The notes under the pieces are model-generated. The model did not search any database. It saw only the letters and a list, made by a program, of their open reading frames with translations, and was not told the origin of the DNA. This document shows, in pieces, positions 30,398 to 38,927 of a DNA stretch of 64,000 nt. Positions within the stretch are counted from its first letter, which is position 1. Every line of letters begins with the position of its first letter. The stretch comes from an uncultured bacterium (GTDB taxonomy: Bacteria > Pseudomonadota > Gammaproteobacteria > Burkholderiales > Burkholderiaceae_E): positions 19,080-83,079 of the forward strand of contig CAIVPX010000187.1 in the NCBI GenBank assembly GCA_903907905.1, written 5' to 3'. The position numbers were made by a program, and so were the translations under genes.

Positions 30398-31626
30398 TGA
30401 GTACCAAAGCACCCATGTTGTCCTTCGATGAGGCGCTGTCCTCCCTGCTGGCAGCGGCCCGTCCGGTCGAGGCCAGCGAGGAACTCCCTACGCTTGAGGC
30501 CTGTGGCCGGGTGCTCGCGCAGGATCTGAAATCGGCGCTGGATGTACCGCCGATGGACAATACCCAGATGGATGGCTACGCAGTGCGGGTGGCCGATCTT
30601 GGCGGGGCGTCCGGTGCGCGCCTGCGGGTGGGGCAGCGGATCGCGGCCGGGCAGGTGGGACAGCCGCTCGAGCCCGGGACCGTTGCGAGAATTTTCACGG
30701 GGGCTGCCATTCCACCGGGTGCAGATGCGGTGGTCATGCAGGAGTCGGTTCAGGCCGATGGGGATCATGTCCGGGTCGATCATCTGCCCGAGCCGGGCGA
30801 GTGGATTCGTCGTCAGGGTGAGGACATCGCTCGGGGTGGCATCATTCTCTCTGCGGGAACGCGAATCACCCCTCAGGCGGCGGGTCTGGCCGCCTCGGTG
30901 GGTCTGGCCAGCATGCGGGTCCATCGCCGTCTGAGGGTGGCATGCTTTTTCACCGGCGATGAACTCACTATGCCAGGCGAAGCGCTGCGGCCCGGGGGTA
31001 TCTACAACAGCAACCGCTTCGTGCTGCACGGGTTGCTCAAGGGGCTCGGATGCGAGGTGAATGATCTGGGCATCGTGCCCGATTCGCTCTCGGCCACCCG
31101 GGATGCGCTGCGCCGGGCGGCCGCTTCGAGCGACCTGATCCTCACCTCCGGGGGGGTCTCTGTTGGCGAGGAGGATCACGTCAAGCCGGCGGTCGAGGCT
31201 GAGGGTGAACTCAAGCTCTGGCAGATTGCGATGAAGCCGGGCAAGCCGCTGGCTTTCGGCAGCGTGCGACGCGAGTCGGGCGGCAATGCCTTTTTTGTCG
31301 GTTTGCCGGGTAATCCAGTCTCCAGTTTCGTCACCTTCCTGATGATGGTGCGGCCCTTTGTGCTCACCTTGCAGGGTGCTCGCGATTGCTTGCCCACGTC
31401 GTTCGCCATGAGGGCCGATTTCAACTGGCCCAAGCCCGATCGACGACGCGAGTTTCTGCGCGCGAGCATCAACGCCCAGGGCGGGCTGGACCTGTTCTCC
31501 AACCAGGGATCGGCGGTGCTGACGTCCACCGTACGCGGCGAGGGGCTGATCGACAACCCTGCGGGCCATGCAATTGCAGCAGGTGATGCGGTTCGCTTCA
31601 TTCCTTTTTCGGCACTGGGCGCATGA
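30394..31626 (+). CDS. moeA: Molybdopterin molybdenumtransferase MoeA
   Basis: Inserts molybdate into adenylated molybdopterin in molybdenum-cofactor synthesis. 410 residues: an N-terminal MoeA domain with PPMDNTQMDGYAVRVADL, RIFTGAAIPPGADAVVMQE and GEWIRRQGEDIARG. The central MoCF-binding domain has CFFTGDEL and LTSGGVSVGEEDHVK, followed by LPGNPVSSFV, and a C-terminal beta domain. The start overlaps the transporter stop (ATGA). moaD and moaE follow directly. Confidence 0.95.
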   Translation: MMSTKAPMLSFDEALSSLLAAARPVEASEELPTLEACGRVLAQDLKSALDVPPMDNTQMDGYAVRVADLGGASGARLRVGQRIAAGQVGQPLEPGTVARIFTGAAIPPGADAVVMQESVQADGDHVRVDHLPEPGEWIRRQGEDIARGGIILSAGTRITPQAAGLAASVGLASMRVHRRLRVACFFTGDELTMPGEALRPGGIYNSNRFVLHGLLKGLGCEVNDLGIVPDSLSATRDALRRAAASSDLILTSGGVSVGEEDHVKPAVEAEGELKLWQIAMKPGKPLAFGSVRRESGGNAFFVGLPGNPVSSFVTFLMMVRPFVLTLQGARDCLPTSFAMRADFNWPKPDRRREFLRASINAQGGLDLFSNQGSAVLTSTVRGEGLIDNPAGHAIAAGDAVRFIPFSALGA

Positions 31627-31880
31627 AGATCACCATTCTTTATTTCGCATCCTTGCGCGAGTCGCTCGGCTGCGATCGCGAAGAACCCGAGTTGCCTGAT
31701 TCGGTACAGAACGCGGCCCAGCTTCGTGTCTGGCTGCGGAGCCGCGGCGGGGCCTGGGCAGAGCTGTTGGCGGAGGGCCGCGCGGTTCGGGTGGCGGTCA
31801 ACAAGCGCATGGCGCAGGCCGACACGTCGCTGAGCCCCGGGGCCGAGGTGGCTTTTTTTCCGCCCGTCACGGGAGGCTAG
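31623..31880 (+). CDS. moaD: Molybdopterin synthase small subunit MoaD
   Basis: Ubiquitin-fold sulfur carrier of molybdopterin synthase. 85 residues: KITILYFASLRESLG, VAVNKRMAQADTSLSPGAEVAFFPPVTGG. The C-terminal Gly-Gly, which is adenylated and thiocarboxylated, is intact. The start overlaps the moeA stop, and moaE begins 8 bases after it. Confidence 0.94.
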   Translation: MKITILYFASLRESLGCDREEPELPDSVQNAAQLRVWLRSRGGAWAELLAEGRAVRVAVNKRMAQADTSLSPGAEVAFFPPVTGG

Positions 31881-31888
31881 GTTCGATC

Positions 31889-32368
31889 ATGGTTGCGATC
31901 GTGCGAGTGCAGGCCGAGGATTTCGACGCCGGGCTGGAAATCGGCCGACTGCGGCAGGCGAATGCCGGCATAGGCGCCATCGCCACCTTCATCGGTACGG
32001 TTCGAGACGTGAACGATGGCAGTGGCGTGTCGACCCTGACGCTCGAGCATTACCCGGGCATGACCGAGCAGGCGCTCGACGACATCGCGGCTCAGGCAAG
32101 GCGTCGCTGGCGGGTCATCGATACCGTCATCGTTCACCGCGTCGGGGCGATGCACCCTACCGATCAGATCGTCCTGGTGATCGTGAGTTCTGCTCACCGC
32201 GGCGATGCCTTCGCTGCGTGCGAGTTCATCATGGACTACCTCAAGACCTCGGCGCCTTTTTGGAAAAAAGAGATCACGCCGCAAGGGGCTCGCTGGGTCG
32301 AGGCCCGTGCGTCGGATGACCAAGCGCAGGCGCGTTGGGATTCTCCTGGTCGGCACCCGGGGGCCTGA
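31889..32368 (+). CDS. moaE: Molybdopterin synthase catalytic subunit MoaE
   Basis: Transfers sulfur from MoaD thiocarboxylate to cyclic pyranopterin monophosphate to give molybdopterin. 159 residues with AIATFIGTVRDVNDG, LTLEHYPGMTEQALDDIA, VHRVGAMHPTDQIVLVIVSSAHRGDAFAACEFIMDYLKTSAPFWKKE; the last Lys residues form the active-site region. It overlaps neither neighbour. No moaA or moaC lies in the window. Confidence 0.95.
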   Translation: MVAIVRVQAEDFDAGLEIGRLRQANAGIGAIATFIGTVRDVNDGSGVSTLTLEHYPGMTEQALDDIAAQARRRWRVIDTVIVHRVGAMHPTDQIVLVIVSSAHRGDAFAACEFIMDYLKTSAPFWKKEITPQGARWVEARASDDQAQARWDSPGRHPGA

Positions 32369-32417
32369 CCGTGCGCTGCTGCCTGGATGAATGCACCGAA
32401 GGTTTAGGGCTCGCGCC

Positions 32418-32798
32418 ATGAGCAGCATGTCGCTGACCGGGGCACTCGCCGTTGCGAGCGGCGCAGCCATCGGTGCGTGTCTGCGCTGGGGCCTCGGCAT
32501 TGCGCTCAATGCGGCGCAGTCAAATCTGCCCTTGGGCACCTTGATTGCCAACCTCGCTGGCGGACTGCTTGCAGGCGTGGCGATGGCCTGGTTCGCGCGC
32601 CATCCGGAACTCTCGCCGGCATGGCGCCTTTTTGCGACCACGGGATTCCTGGGCGGGCTCACGACCTTCTCGACCTTCTCGGCCGAATCGCTGGCGCTGG
32701 TGATGCGAGGGGAGGTGCTCGCGGCCGTGATCCATTCGGGCCTTCATCTGGCCGGCTCGCTCGTGGCAGCGGGCATCGGGTACAAGCTGGCGAGTTGA
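32418..32798 (+). CDS. crcB: Fluoride channel CrcB/Fluc
   Basis: Small dual-topology membrane channel that exports fluoride. About 126 residues with four membrane helices. Conserved motifs include ASGAAIGACLRWGLG, GTLIANLAGGLLAG and GFLGGLTTFSTFSAES, the last with the TFSTF pore motif. Only one crcB is seen here, as expected for a homodimer. No fluoride riboswitch could be recognised in the 49 bases after moaE. It is followed by a repeat-rich gene-free stretch. Confidence 0.92.
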   Translation: MSSMSLTGALAVASGAAIGACLRWGLGIALNAAQSNLPLGTLIANLAGGLLAGVAMAWFARHPELSPAWRLFATTGFLGGLTTFSTFSAESLALVMRGEVLAAVIHSGLHLAGSLVAAGIGYKLAS

Positions 32799-32801
32799 TG
32801 C

Positions 32802-32924
32802 GCGGACCGCCCGGCTCGGGCGGTATCGCGGGCGTCGTGCTCAGAGGCTGCGGCTCCGCTATCGCGGACCGCCCGGCTCGGGGGTATCGCGGGCGTCGTG
32901 CTCAGAGGCTGCGGCTCCGCTATC
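32802..32924. repeat. Two tandem copies of a 61-62 bp unit
   Basis: Copy 1 is 32802-32863 and copy 2 is 32864-32924, differing by a one-base indel and little else. Each begins GCGGACCGCCCGGCTCGGG and ends GCGGCTCCGCTATC. Only the second copy continues into the long inverted-repeat arm. Confidence 0.9.
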
Positions 32925-33050
32925 GCGGAGCTTCCCTCGCTCCCGACTGCCAAGCCGGGACGCAAAAAAACTCGGCCCCGTGGGGGCCTCAAACAGTTTT
33001 CGCGTCTGATCCGGCTTGACTGCCGTCCGCTCGGCTTGCCAATTCGCTCG
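32899..33050 (+). repeat. Left arm of a ~150-bp imperfect inverted repeat
   Basis: The arm runs from TGCTCAGAGGCTGCGG through the AAGCCGGGACGC segment, an A-run, a GGCCCC/GGGGCC hairpin and AAACAGTTTTCGCGTC to GCTTGCCAATTCGCTCG. It matches the reverse complement of 33431-33582 along almost all of its length with scattered differences. Confidence 0.85.
32964..32988 (-). terminator. Leftward-acting intrinsic terminator in the left repeat arm
   Basis: On the minus strand GGCCCC and GGGGCC (32983-32988 with 32974-32979) form a stem followed by seven U residues (A-run 32964-32970). It would end transcripts coming from the reductase gene at 33.7-34.8 kb. Confidence 0.65.
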
Positions 33051-33196
33051 CCGCCCGCGACACCCCCGAGCCTGGAATTGCATCGAAATCGAGCAAGGTC
33101 ACGGCCGACCTTCAGGGTTAGCCCTTCGAGTTCCGCGCGCACGACTGCCCCCCTAGGGGTCCGCCCACTGCCGTGCGTCCCGCCTGACCGTTGTGC

Positions 33197-33218
33197 GCTC
33201 GGTTTGCCAATTCGCTCG
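33197..33218 (+). repeat. Third copy of the innermost repeat motif
   Basis: GCTCGGTTTGCCAATTCGCTCG matches the inner end of the left arm (33029-33050) with one difference, in the same orientation, and the right arm (33431-33449) in reverse orientation. Confidence 0.75.
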
Positions 33219-33430
33219 CTGCACGCACCGTTCCTCAGGGCAGGAGGGCCGACGGGTGCGGTTCGGGCTTCGTCGTCTACGACCTGCAGTAGCCTGATGC
33301 CCGTCGATCGGGTTGTGTGTGGTGGATCGATTGGGGACTGTGTGCCGAGAGAAGGCCGGAGGATCACTCGCGCTCGGAGTGGTTGAAGGCGCGAACGGAT
33401 TCGAGGCCAGGGGGTGGGCGTGCGTGGCCA

Positions 33431-33582
33431 GCGAATTGGCAAGCCGAGGGTCGGGTGATCAAGCCGGATCCGACGCGAAAACTGTTTGAGGCCCCGAACG
33501 GGGCCGAGTTTTTTCGCGTCCCGGTTTGATCGCCTGACGCGAGGGAAGCGCCGCGCAGCGGCGCCGCAGCCTCTGAGCGTGC
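33431..33582 (-). repeat. Right arm of the ~150-bp inverted repeat
   Basis: Starts GCGAATTGGCAAGCCGAG, continues through GACGCGAAAACTGTTTGAG, a GGCCCC/GGGGCC hairpin with T-run and GAGGGAAGCGCC, and ends CCGCAGCCTCTGAGCGTG. It is the reverse complement of the left arm, about 380 bases away. Confidence 0.85.
33490..33514 (+). terminator. Rightward-acting intrinsic terminator in the right repeat arm
   Basis: GGCCCC (33490-33495), GAAC loop, GGGGCC (33500-33505), then CGAG and six T residues. It would end transcripts from moeA-crcB about 700 bases beyond crcB. Confidence 0.7.
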
Positions 33583-33683
33583 CGCGCGCGCTCGCTCCCT
33601 GGGCGGGCGCATCGAACGGGAACACCTGCGACTGTCCCCTCGCCGGGCGCAGGCGACGGAGCCGCGTGAAGCCGGTGTCGCCC

Positions 33684-34802
33684 TCAGCGCTGCGCGATGC
33701 GCGTCTCGCCGAAGAGCTTCGGATGCTCGCGCGGCTGACTGCGCCAGTATTGCCGAGGGGCCTGAACGCTCGCGCCCAGCGCGGCGGCCGCTCGCCAGAC
33801 CCAGCGCGGGTCGTAGAGCAGGCCCCGCGCCACGCCGATCAGGTCGGCGTCTCCTGCGGCCAGGATGTCCTCGGCCTGCTGGCCTTCCGTGATCAGTCCT
33901 ACAGTCATGACCGGAACCTTGACCGCCGCCTTGACTGCACGCGCGAACGGGACCTGGTAGCCCGGTCCCAGCTTGATCTGCTGCTTGGGTGAGACGCCCC
34001 CGCTCGAGACGTCGATGAAGTCGACGCCGATGAGCTCGCAGCGTCGGCAGAATTCGACCGCCTCGGGCACGTCCCAGCTACTGCCTTCGACCCAGTCGGT
34101 CGCCGAGATCCGCACCCCCAGGGCCTTGTGAGCGGGCCACGCGGCCCGGAGCGCTGCGATGATCTCCAGGGGATAGCGCATGCGGTTTTCCAGCGACCCG
34201 CCGTATTCGTCGGTTCGCTGATTGGCGATCGGCGACAAAAACTCGTGCAGCAGGTAGCCATGCGCCGCGTGCACTTCGATCGCGTCGAAGCCCAGTCGGT
34301 CGGCGCGAACGGCACTGTCGATGAATCGGTCTCGTAGCGCCGCGAGCTCGGCCGAATCGAGTGCCCGGGGGGCCGCCTCGTTCTCACTGACCGCGATCGC
34401 ACTGGGCGCCGCTGGCGTCCAGCCGCCTGCGTCGGCAGGGATCAGCGCGCCGCCCTCCCAGGGGCGACCGCTCGATGCCTTGCGGCCGGCATGCCCCAGC
34501 TGAATCGCCAGCTTGATGGGCCCGACGCTTCGCATCATTTGTACGACCCCGCGCAGCGCCGCTTCACTTGCATCGTCGTAGAGGCCCAGGCAGCCATGGG
34601 TGATCCGTCCGCGTGGCTCAACCGCCGTCGCCTCGAGAATCAGCATGCCCGCGCCGCTCATGGCAAGCTGGCCGAGGTGCGCGTAGTGCCAGGGTTGAGC
34701 GCAGCCGTCGATCGCAGAGTACTGACACATCGGGGCGATGACGACCCGGTTGGACAGGGTGATCGACCGCAGGGAAAGGGGTTCAAACAATCGGGCGCTC
34801 AT
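33684..34802 (-). CDS. Old-yellow-enzyme family NADPH:flavin oxidoreductase (YqjM-like)
   Basis: 372-residue FMN-dependent ene-reductase. The YqjM-type Cys26 that tunes the flavin is present in VVIAPMCQYSA. Substrate-binding His residues lie in VHAAHGYLLHEFLSP, followed by NQRTDEYGGSLENRMR, and the phosphate-binding C-terminal part has DLIGVARGLLYDPRW. Such enzymes reduce activated alkenes, often xenobiotics; the natural substrate is unknown. It is transcribed away from clpB with 130 bases between the starts. Confidence 0.92.
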   Translation of the reverse strand: MSARLFEPLSLRSITLSNRVVIAPMCQYSAIDGCAQPWHYAHLGQLAMSGAGMLILEATAVEPRGRITHGCLGLYDDASEAALRGVVQMMRSVGPIKLAIQLGHAGRKASSGRPWEGGALIPADAGGWTPAAPSAIAVSENEAAPRALDSAELAALRDRFIDSAVRADRLGFDAIEVHAAHGYLLHEFLSPIANQRTDEYGGSLENRMRYPLEIIAALRAAWPAHKALGVRISATDWVEGSSWDVPEAVEFCRRCELIGVDFIDVSSGGVSPKQQIKLGPGYQVPFARAVKAAVKVPVMTVGLITEGQQAEDILAAGDADLIGVARGLLYDPRWVWRAAAALGASVQAPRQYWRSQPREHPKLFGETRIAQR

Positions 34803-34820
34803 TCATCGGTCTCCGTGGGG

Positions 34821-34846
34821 CTTGAAAATGTCCCGTCTGACCCGCA
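34821..34846 (+). promoter_or_regulatory. Heat-shock (sigma-32)-like promoter of clpB
   Basis: CTTGAAA at 34821-34827 is a perfect sigma-32 -35 element. After 13 bases CCCGCA (34841-34846) resembles the CCCCAT-type -10 at the first three positions. It lies about 87 bases upstream of the clpB start. The position in front of a classic heat-shock gene supports the call; the -10 is weak. Confidence 0.55.
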
Positions 34847-34932
34847 AGTCCTGATCAGATCGAGAGAAAGTGATACGAACTTAATCTGACGGTGGCTGAG
34901 CCCACCATCCTTCCAACAAGGATACCGCGACC

Positions 34933-37533
34933 ATGCGCATCGACAAGCTGACCACCCAGTTGCAGCAGGCGCTGGCCGAGGCGCAGAGCCTCGCCCTCGC
35001 GCACGACAACCAGTACATCGACCCGCTGCACCTGCTGCTGGCCATCGTCAATCAGGCCGAGGGATCGGGGCGGGCACTGCTCGAGCGCTCGGGGGTTCGG
35101 GTGCCGGCGCTCAAGGCCTCCGCCGAGTCGGCCATCCAGCGCCTGCCTCAGGTCTCGGGGACGGGAGGCGAGGTTCAAGTGGGCCGCGAACTGGTCAACA
35201 TGCTGAACCTTGCGGAAAAGGAGGCGATGAAGCGTGGCGACCAGTATGTGGCCACGGAAATGTTCCTGCTGGCCTTGACCGATGATAAGGGTGAGGCCGC
35301 ACGCGTGGCGCGTGAGGCGGGTCTGACGAGAAAGTCGCTCGAAGCCACCATTGATGCGGTGCGCGGCGGGGCCAAGGTGGGCAGCGCCGAGGCAGAGGGC
35401 CAGCGTGAGGCGCTCAAGAAATACACCATCGACCTGACCGACCGCGCGCGCCATGGCAAGCTCGATCCCGTGATCGGGCGCGACGACGAAATCCGCCGCG
35501 CCATCCAGATCCTGCAGCGGCGAACCAAGAACAACCCGGTATTGATCGGCGAGCCCGGTGTGGGCAAGACGGCCATCGTCGAGGGACTGGCGCAGCGAAT
35601 CGTCAATGGCGAGGTGCCCGATTCACTTCGCGACAAGCGGGTGCTGGTGCTCGATATGGCGGGCCTGCTGGCGGGCGCCAAGTTTCGCGGTGAGTTCGAG
35701 GAGCGGCTGAAAGCCGTGCTCAAGGAGGTGGCCGCCGACGAGGGGCGCATTATTCTCTTCATCGATGAAATTCACACCATGGTTGGGGCGGGCAAGGCCG
35801 AGGGCGCCATGGACGCGGGCAACATGCTCAAGCCCGCGTTGTCTCGCGGCGAACTGCATTGCATCGGCGCCACCACCCTGGACGAATATCGCAAGTACAT
35901 CGAAAAGGATGCGGCGCTCGAGCGGCGTTTCCAGAAGGTGCTGGTGGGCGAGCCCAGCGTCGAGGCGACGATTGCCATCCTGCGCGGATTGCAGGAGCGG
36001 TACGAATTGCACCACGGCGTTGACATCACCGATCCGGCGATTGTCGCTGCGGCCGAGTTATCCAATCGCTACATCACCGATCGCTTTCTGCCGGACAAGG
36101 CGATCGACCTGATCGACGAAGCGGCGGCGCGCATCAAGATGGAAATCGACTCCAAGCCGGAGAGCATGGACCGGCTTGACCGCCGAATCATTCAGCTCAA
36201 GATCGAGCGCGAGGCGGTCAAGCGCGAGAAGGACGAGGCCTCGAAGAAGCGGCTCGAACTGATCGAGCAGGAGATCAAGCGCCTCGCCAAGGAGTACAGC
36301 GATCTCGAAGAAATCCTGCGGGCCGAGAAGGCGGCGCTTCAGGGCAGCGCGCAGATCAAGGCCGAGATCGATCGGCTGCGTCTCGAAATGGCCGAGCTTC
36401 AGCGCAAGGGGCAGTTCGACAAGCTGGCCGAGATTCAGTACGGCCGCTTGCCCGAACTTGAGGGGCGGCTCAAGAGCGCGAGCGAGGCCGAGGCCGACCG
36501 GGGCAAGGGCGATGCAGCACGGCCGAGGTTGTTGCGCACGCAGGTGGGTGCCGAGGAAATCGCCGAGGTGGTGTCACGCGCCACCGGAATTCCGGTGTCC
36601 AAGATGATGCAGGGCGAGCGCGACAAGCTGCTCAAGATGGAAGACTTTCTTCACAAGCGCCTGATCGGTCAGGAGGAAGCCGTCACCCTTGTCTCAGACG
36701 CGATCCGCCGTTCGCGCGCGGGCCTGGCTGATCCCAACCGTCCCTACGGCTCGTTCCTCTTTCTGGGGCCGACAGGCGTTGGCAAGACCGAGCTGTGCAA
36801 GGCTCTGGCCGAGTTTCTTTTCGATACCGAGGAGCACATGATCCGCGTGGACATGAGCGAGTTCATGGAGAAGCACTCGGTCGCTCGCCTGATTGGCGCG
36901 CCTCCTGGTTATGTAGGTTATGAAGAGGGCGGGCACCTTACGGAGGCGGTGCGGCGCAAGCCCTACAGCGTCATCTTGCTGGACGAGGTCGAGAAAGCTC
37001 ATCCGGATGTCTTCAACGTGTTGCTGCAGGCGCTCGATGATGGGCGGATGACCGATGGTCAGGGGCGCACGGTGGATTTCCGGAACACCGTGATCGTCAT
37101 GACCTCCAACCTCGGCTCGCACGAGATCCAGCGGCTGGCGGGCCAGGACTCCGATCTCATCAAGGAGTCGGTGATGGGCGAGGTGCGCAAGCATTTCCGG
37201 CCCGAGTTCATCAACCGCATTGACGAGATCGTCGTCTTCCATGCCCTGGGCAGGGAGCACATCCGAGATATTGCCCGCATCCAGTTGTCGCGACTGGAAA
37301 AGCGCCTGGCCGATCGGGATATGAGTCTCAGCGTATCGGATGTGGCGCTCGATGAAATTGCCAAGGTTGGGTTTGACCCGCTCTATGGCGCGAGGCCGCT
37401 CAAGCGGGCGATTCAGCAGCACATCGAAAACCCGGTGGCCCGTCTGGTGCTCGAGGGCCGCTTCGGCCCCAAGGATGTGGTGCCGGTTGATTTTTCCGAC
37501 GGCGAGTTTCGATTCGGTCGTGTCGTGCACTGA
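34933..37533 (+). CDS. clpB: ATP-dependent chaperone ClpB
   Basis: Hsp100 disaggregase that acts with DnaK. 866 residues, the full-length form. The N domain starts [20 protein letters not shown] with two Clp repeats. The first AAA domain has Walker A GEPGVGKT and Walker [11 protein letters not shown] middle coiled coil (about residues 410-525, Lys/Glu-rich with [14 protein letters not shown]) distinguishes ClpB from ClpA and ClpC. The second AAA domain has [19 protein letters not shown] and [16 protein letters not shown], and the C terminus includes [17 protein letters not shown]. Probably heat-shock regulated. Confidence 0.97.
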   Translation: MRIDKLTTQLQQALAEAQSLALAHDNQYIDPLHLLLAIVNQAEGSGRALLERSGVRVPALKASAESAIQRLPQVSGTGGEVQVGRELVNMLNLAEKEAMKRGDQYVATEMFLLALTDDKGEAARVAREAGLTRKSLEATIDAVRGGAKVGSAEAEGQREALKKYTIDLTDRARHGKLDPVIGRDDEIRRAIQILQRRTKNNPVLIGEPGVGKTAIVEGLAQRIVNGEVPDSLRDKRVLVLDMAGLLAGAKFRGEFEERLKAVLKEVAADEGRIILFIDEIHTMVGAGKAEGAMDAGNMLKPALSRGELHCIGATTLDEYRKYIEKDAALERRFQKVLVGEPSVEATIAILRGLQERYELHHGVDITDPAIVAAAELSNRYITDRFLPDKAIDLIDEAAARIKMEIDSKPESMDRLDRRIIQLKIEREAVKREKDEASKKRLELIEQEIKRLAKEYSDLEEILRAEKAALQGSAQIKAEIDRLRLEMAELQRKGQFDKLAEIQYGRLPELEGRLKSASEAEADRGKGDAARPRLLRTQVGAEEIAEVVSRATGIPVSKMMQGERDKLLKMEDFLHKRLIGQEEAVTLVSDAIRRSRAGLADPNRPYGSFLFLGPTGVGKTELCKALAEFLFDTEEHMIRVDMSEFMEKHSVARLIGAPPGYVGYEEGGHLTEAVRRKPYSVILLDEVEKAHPDVFNVLLQALDDGRMTDGQGRTVDFRNTVIVMTSNLGSHEIQRLAGQDSDLIKESVMGEVRKHFRPEFINRIDEIVVFHALGREHIRDIARIQLSRLEKRLADRDMSLSVSDVALDEIAKVGFDPLYGARPLKRAIQQHIENPVARLVLEGRFGPKDVVPVDFSDGEFRFGRVVH

Positions 37534-37585
37534 TTGCCACTAGTCAGCGCGTGGCGACGCCCACCCCCTCCCCACACCCCTGAGC

Positions 37586-37611
37586 GGCGACCCTTTCGGT
37601 CGCCGTTCTTG
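37586..37611 (+). terminator. Weak terminator-like hairpin after clpB
   Basis: GGCGACC (37586-37592), loop CTTTC, GGTCGCC (37598-37604), then GTTCTTG. The stem is good but the T-tract is poor. The 291 bases between clpB and the first pilin hold nothing else I can name apart from the pilin ribosome site. Confidence 0.45.
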
Positions 37612-37824
37612 CGTTCACGCGCCGCGATTCTTGCGACGAGGCAAGACTGCCTCGCGAGGGCCATTGTGACCCCGCCTGCGCCTCTCTAACCTGCACTCAC
37701 GCGTTGCATGCATCGACTGAATCGCATGTGGCGCGGGTGTCGGTGGGGTATTGGCTGCCGGCATCGTGGGCCTCGCGTCCGATGTTCGGCGTGGGGAAAC
37801 CGAAACACTCAAGGAGTGCGCAAG

Positions 37825-38034
37825 ATGATGGGTTCAATCAGGAATTTCTGGCGTGACGAATCCGGCGTGACGGCGATTGAGTACGGCCTCATCGCGGGCT
37901 TGCTGTCGGTGGTGATCATTGCCGCTGTGACCGCGGCGGGTGGCAACCTCAACGCGATCTTCTCGGTGGTTTGCAACAAGCTCAAGACCGCCGTGACGTC
38001 CGGCGGTGGAACCTCCGTTGCCTGCCCGGCCTGA
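37825..38034 (+). CDS. Flp-family type IVb pilin (copy 1)
   Basis: 69 residues. A short leader ending in Gly is followed by VTAIEYGLIAGLLSVVIIAA, the class IVb prepilin motif in which peptidase cleavage occurs after the Gly and the Glu at +5 (numbering from V) is conserved. The hydrophobic helix is followed by a short tail with CNKLKTAV and a C-terminal GGGTSVACPA; the two Cys may form a disulphide. AAGGAG lies 8 bases before ATG 37825. Main subunit of the Tad pilus, or one of two. Confidence 0.93.
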   Translation: MMGSIRNFWRDESGVTAIEYGLIAGLLSVVIIAAVTAAGGNLNAIFSVVCNKLKTAVTSGGGTSVACPA

Positions 38035-38054
38035 CCAATCAAGGAGCGACGAAC

Positions 38055-38264
38055 ATGATCCAAGTCATCAGGAATTTCTGGGCTGACGAGTCCGGTGTCA
38101 CCGCGATTGAATATGGGCTGATCGCCGGGTTGCTCGCCGTCGTGATCATTGCTGCCGTGACTGCGGCGGGTGGCAACCTCAACGCGATCTTCTCGCTGGT
38201 CTGCAACAAGCTCAACAGTGCCGTGGCGGTGGGCGGCGGAACCGCAGTGGCCTGCCCGGCCTGA
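38055..38264 (+). CDS. Flp-family type IVb pilin (copy 2)
   Basis: 69 residues, nearly identical to the upstream pilin through the cleavage site and helix (ESGVTAIEYGLIAGLLAVVIIAA), with differences in the N-terminal leader (MIQVIRNFWAD) and in the tail (SLVCNKLNSAVAVGGG before TAVACPA). It starts 20 bases after copy 1 with its own AAGGAG. This is a tandem duplication; the downstream copy may be a minor or alternative subunit. Confidence 0.93.
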   Translation: MIQVIRNFWADESGVTAIEYGLIAGLLAVVIIAAVTAAGGNLNAIFSLVCNKLNSAVAVGGGTAVACPA

Positions 38265-38317
38265 GCGGCTTTCGGCAGACCTGCGCCTCAATGCACCAGT
38301 CAGGATTGCGCTCACGC

Positions 38318-38905
38318 ATGACCGTTGAAACCCTTGCGATTGTTCTGGGCCGCTTCGCACTGCTCGCAGTGCTGGTCGTGAGTGCCTGGACTGACTGGCG
38401 TAGCCGTCGAATCCCCAATGTGATTGCAGTGTTGGGCTTGTTCGTGGCGTTGGGGTGGCATCTGCTTGCACCGGCAGGGGCGGGGCTGTTCGACCGCTAC
38501 CTGCCGGGCGCACTGGGCCTTCGAGAGGCCTCGCTGGGCGCCAGTTGCGCCTTCATCGGCTTTCTCGTCTTGCACGGCTTCGGTCTGGTCGGCGCTGGTG
38601 ATGTGAAGCTGATGACCGCAGTCGGCGCCTTTGCCGGCCTCGATAGCCTGCCGGGTTTGGTGTTGCTGGTGTTTTGCTGCGGCGGAGTGTTGGCCCTGTG
38701 CCAGGCACTGATCGAGCGGCGCCTGATCGTCGTATTGCGCAATGTACGCGGCCTTGCCTACGCGCTGGCCTGCAGGCTCGGGGGGTGGTCGGCCCCCTTG
38801 CCGGAGGTATCCACCGAGCAGGGCTCACGCATGCCGTTCGCGCTGGCGATCGCGTCCGGGTCGGCTGCGTTCGCGCTCGCCAGCTGGTGGGATCTGATCG
38901 TTTGA
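38318..38905 (+). CDS. A24-family prepilin peptidase (TadV/CpaA)
   Basis: About 195 residues, polytopic. The two catalytic Asp residues of the TadV type are seen in SAWTDWRSRRIPN and LVGAGDVKLMTAVG. It processes the Flp pilins before the VTAIEYG motif. Start ATG 38318 is preferred; an upstream ATG at 38291 would add nine residues of polar sequence without a good ribosome site. The C-terminal region after residue 140 is longer than minimal TadV. Confidence 0.88.
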   Translation: MTVETLAIVLGRFALLAVLVVSAWTDWRSRRIPNVIAVLGLFVALGWHLLAPAGAGLFDRYLPGALGLREASLGASCAFIGFLVLHGFGLVGAGDVKLMTAVGAFAGLDSLPGLVLLVFCCGGVLALCQALIERRLIVVLRNVRGLAYALACRLGGWSAPLPEVSTEQGSRMPFALAIASGSAAFALASWWDLIV

Positions 38906-38927
38906 CGCACTGAAGGGAAATACATTT

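Larger units (their letters stand above)
32799..33683. other. Repeat-rich, gene-free stretch between crcB and the reductase gene
   Basis: 885 bases with no coding region I can support; the open frames here have no recognisable protein and arise from GC-rich repeats. It contains a 62-base tandem duplication, a pair of inverted arms of about 150 bases, a third short copy of the innermost motif, and two outward-pointing terminators. The two neighbouring genes converge on it. Confidence 0.85.

Noticed and set aside
32369..32417. Fluoride riboswitch upstream of crcB
   Set aside because: Only 49 bases are available after moaE and no conserved riboswitch core motif could be found.
32859..33612. Several small open frames in the crcB-reductase gap
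   Set aside because: They overlap inverted repeats on both strands, have no ribosome site or family signature, and their residues are Pro/Arg/Ser-rich as expected from GC bias.
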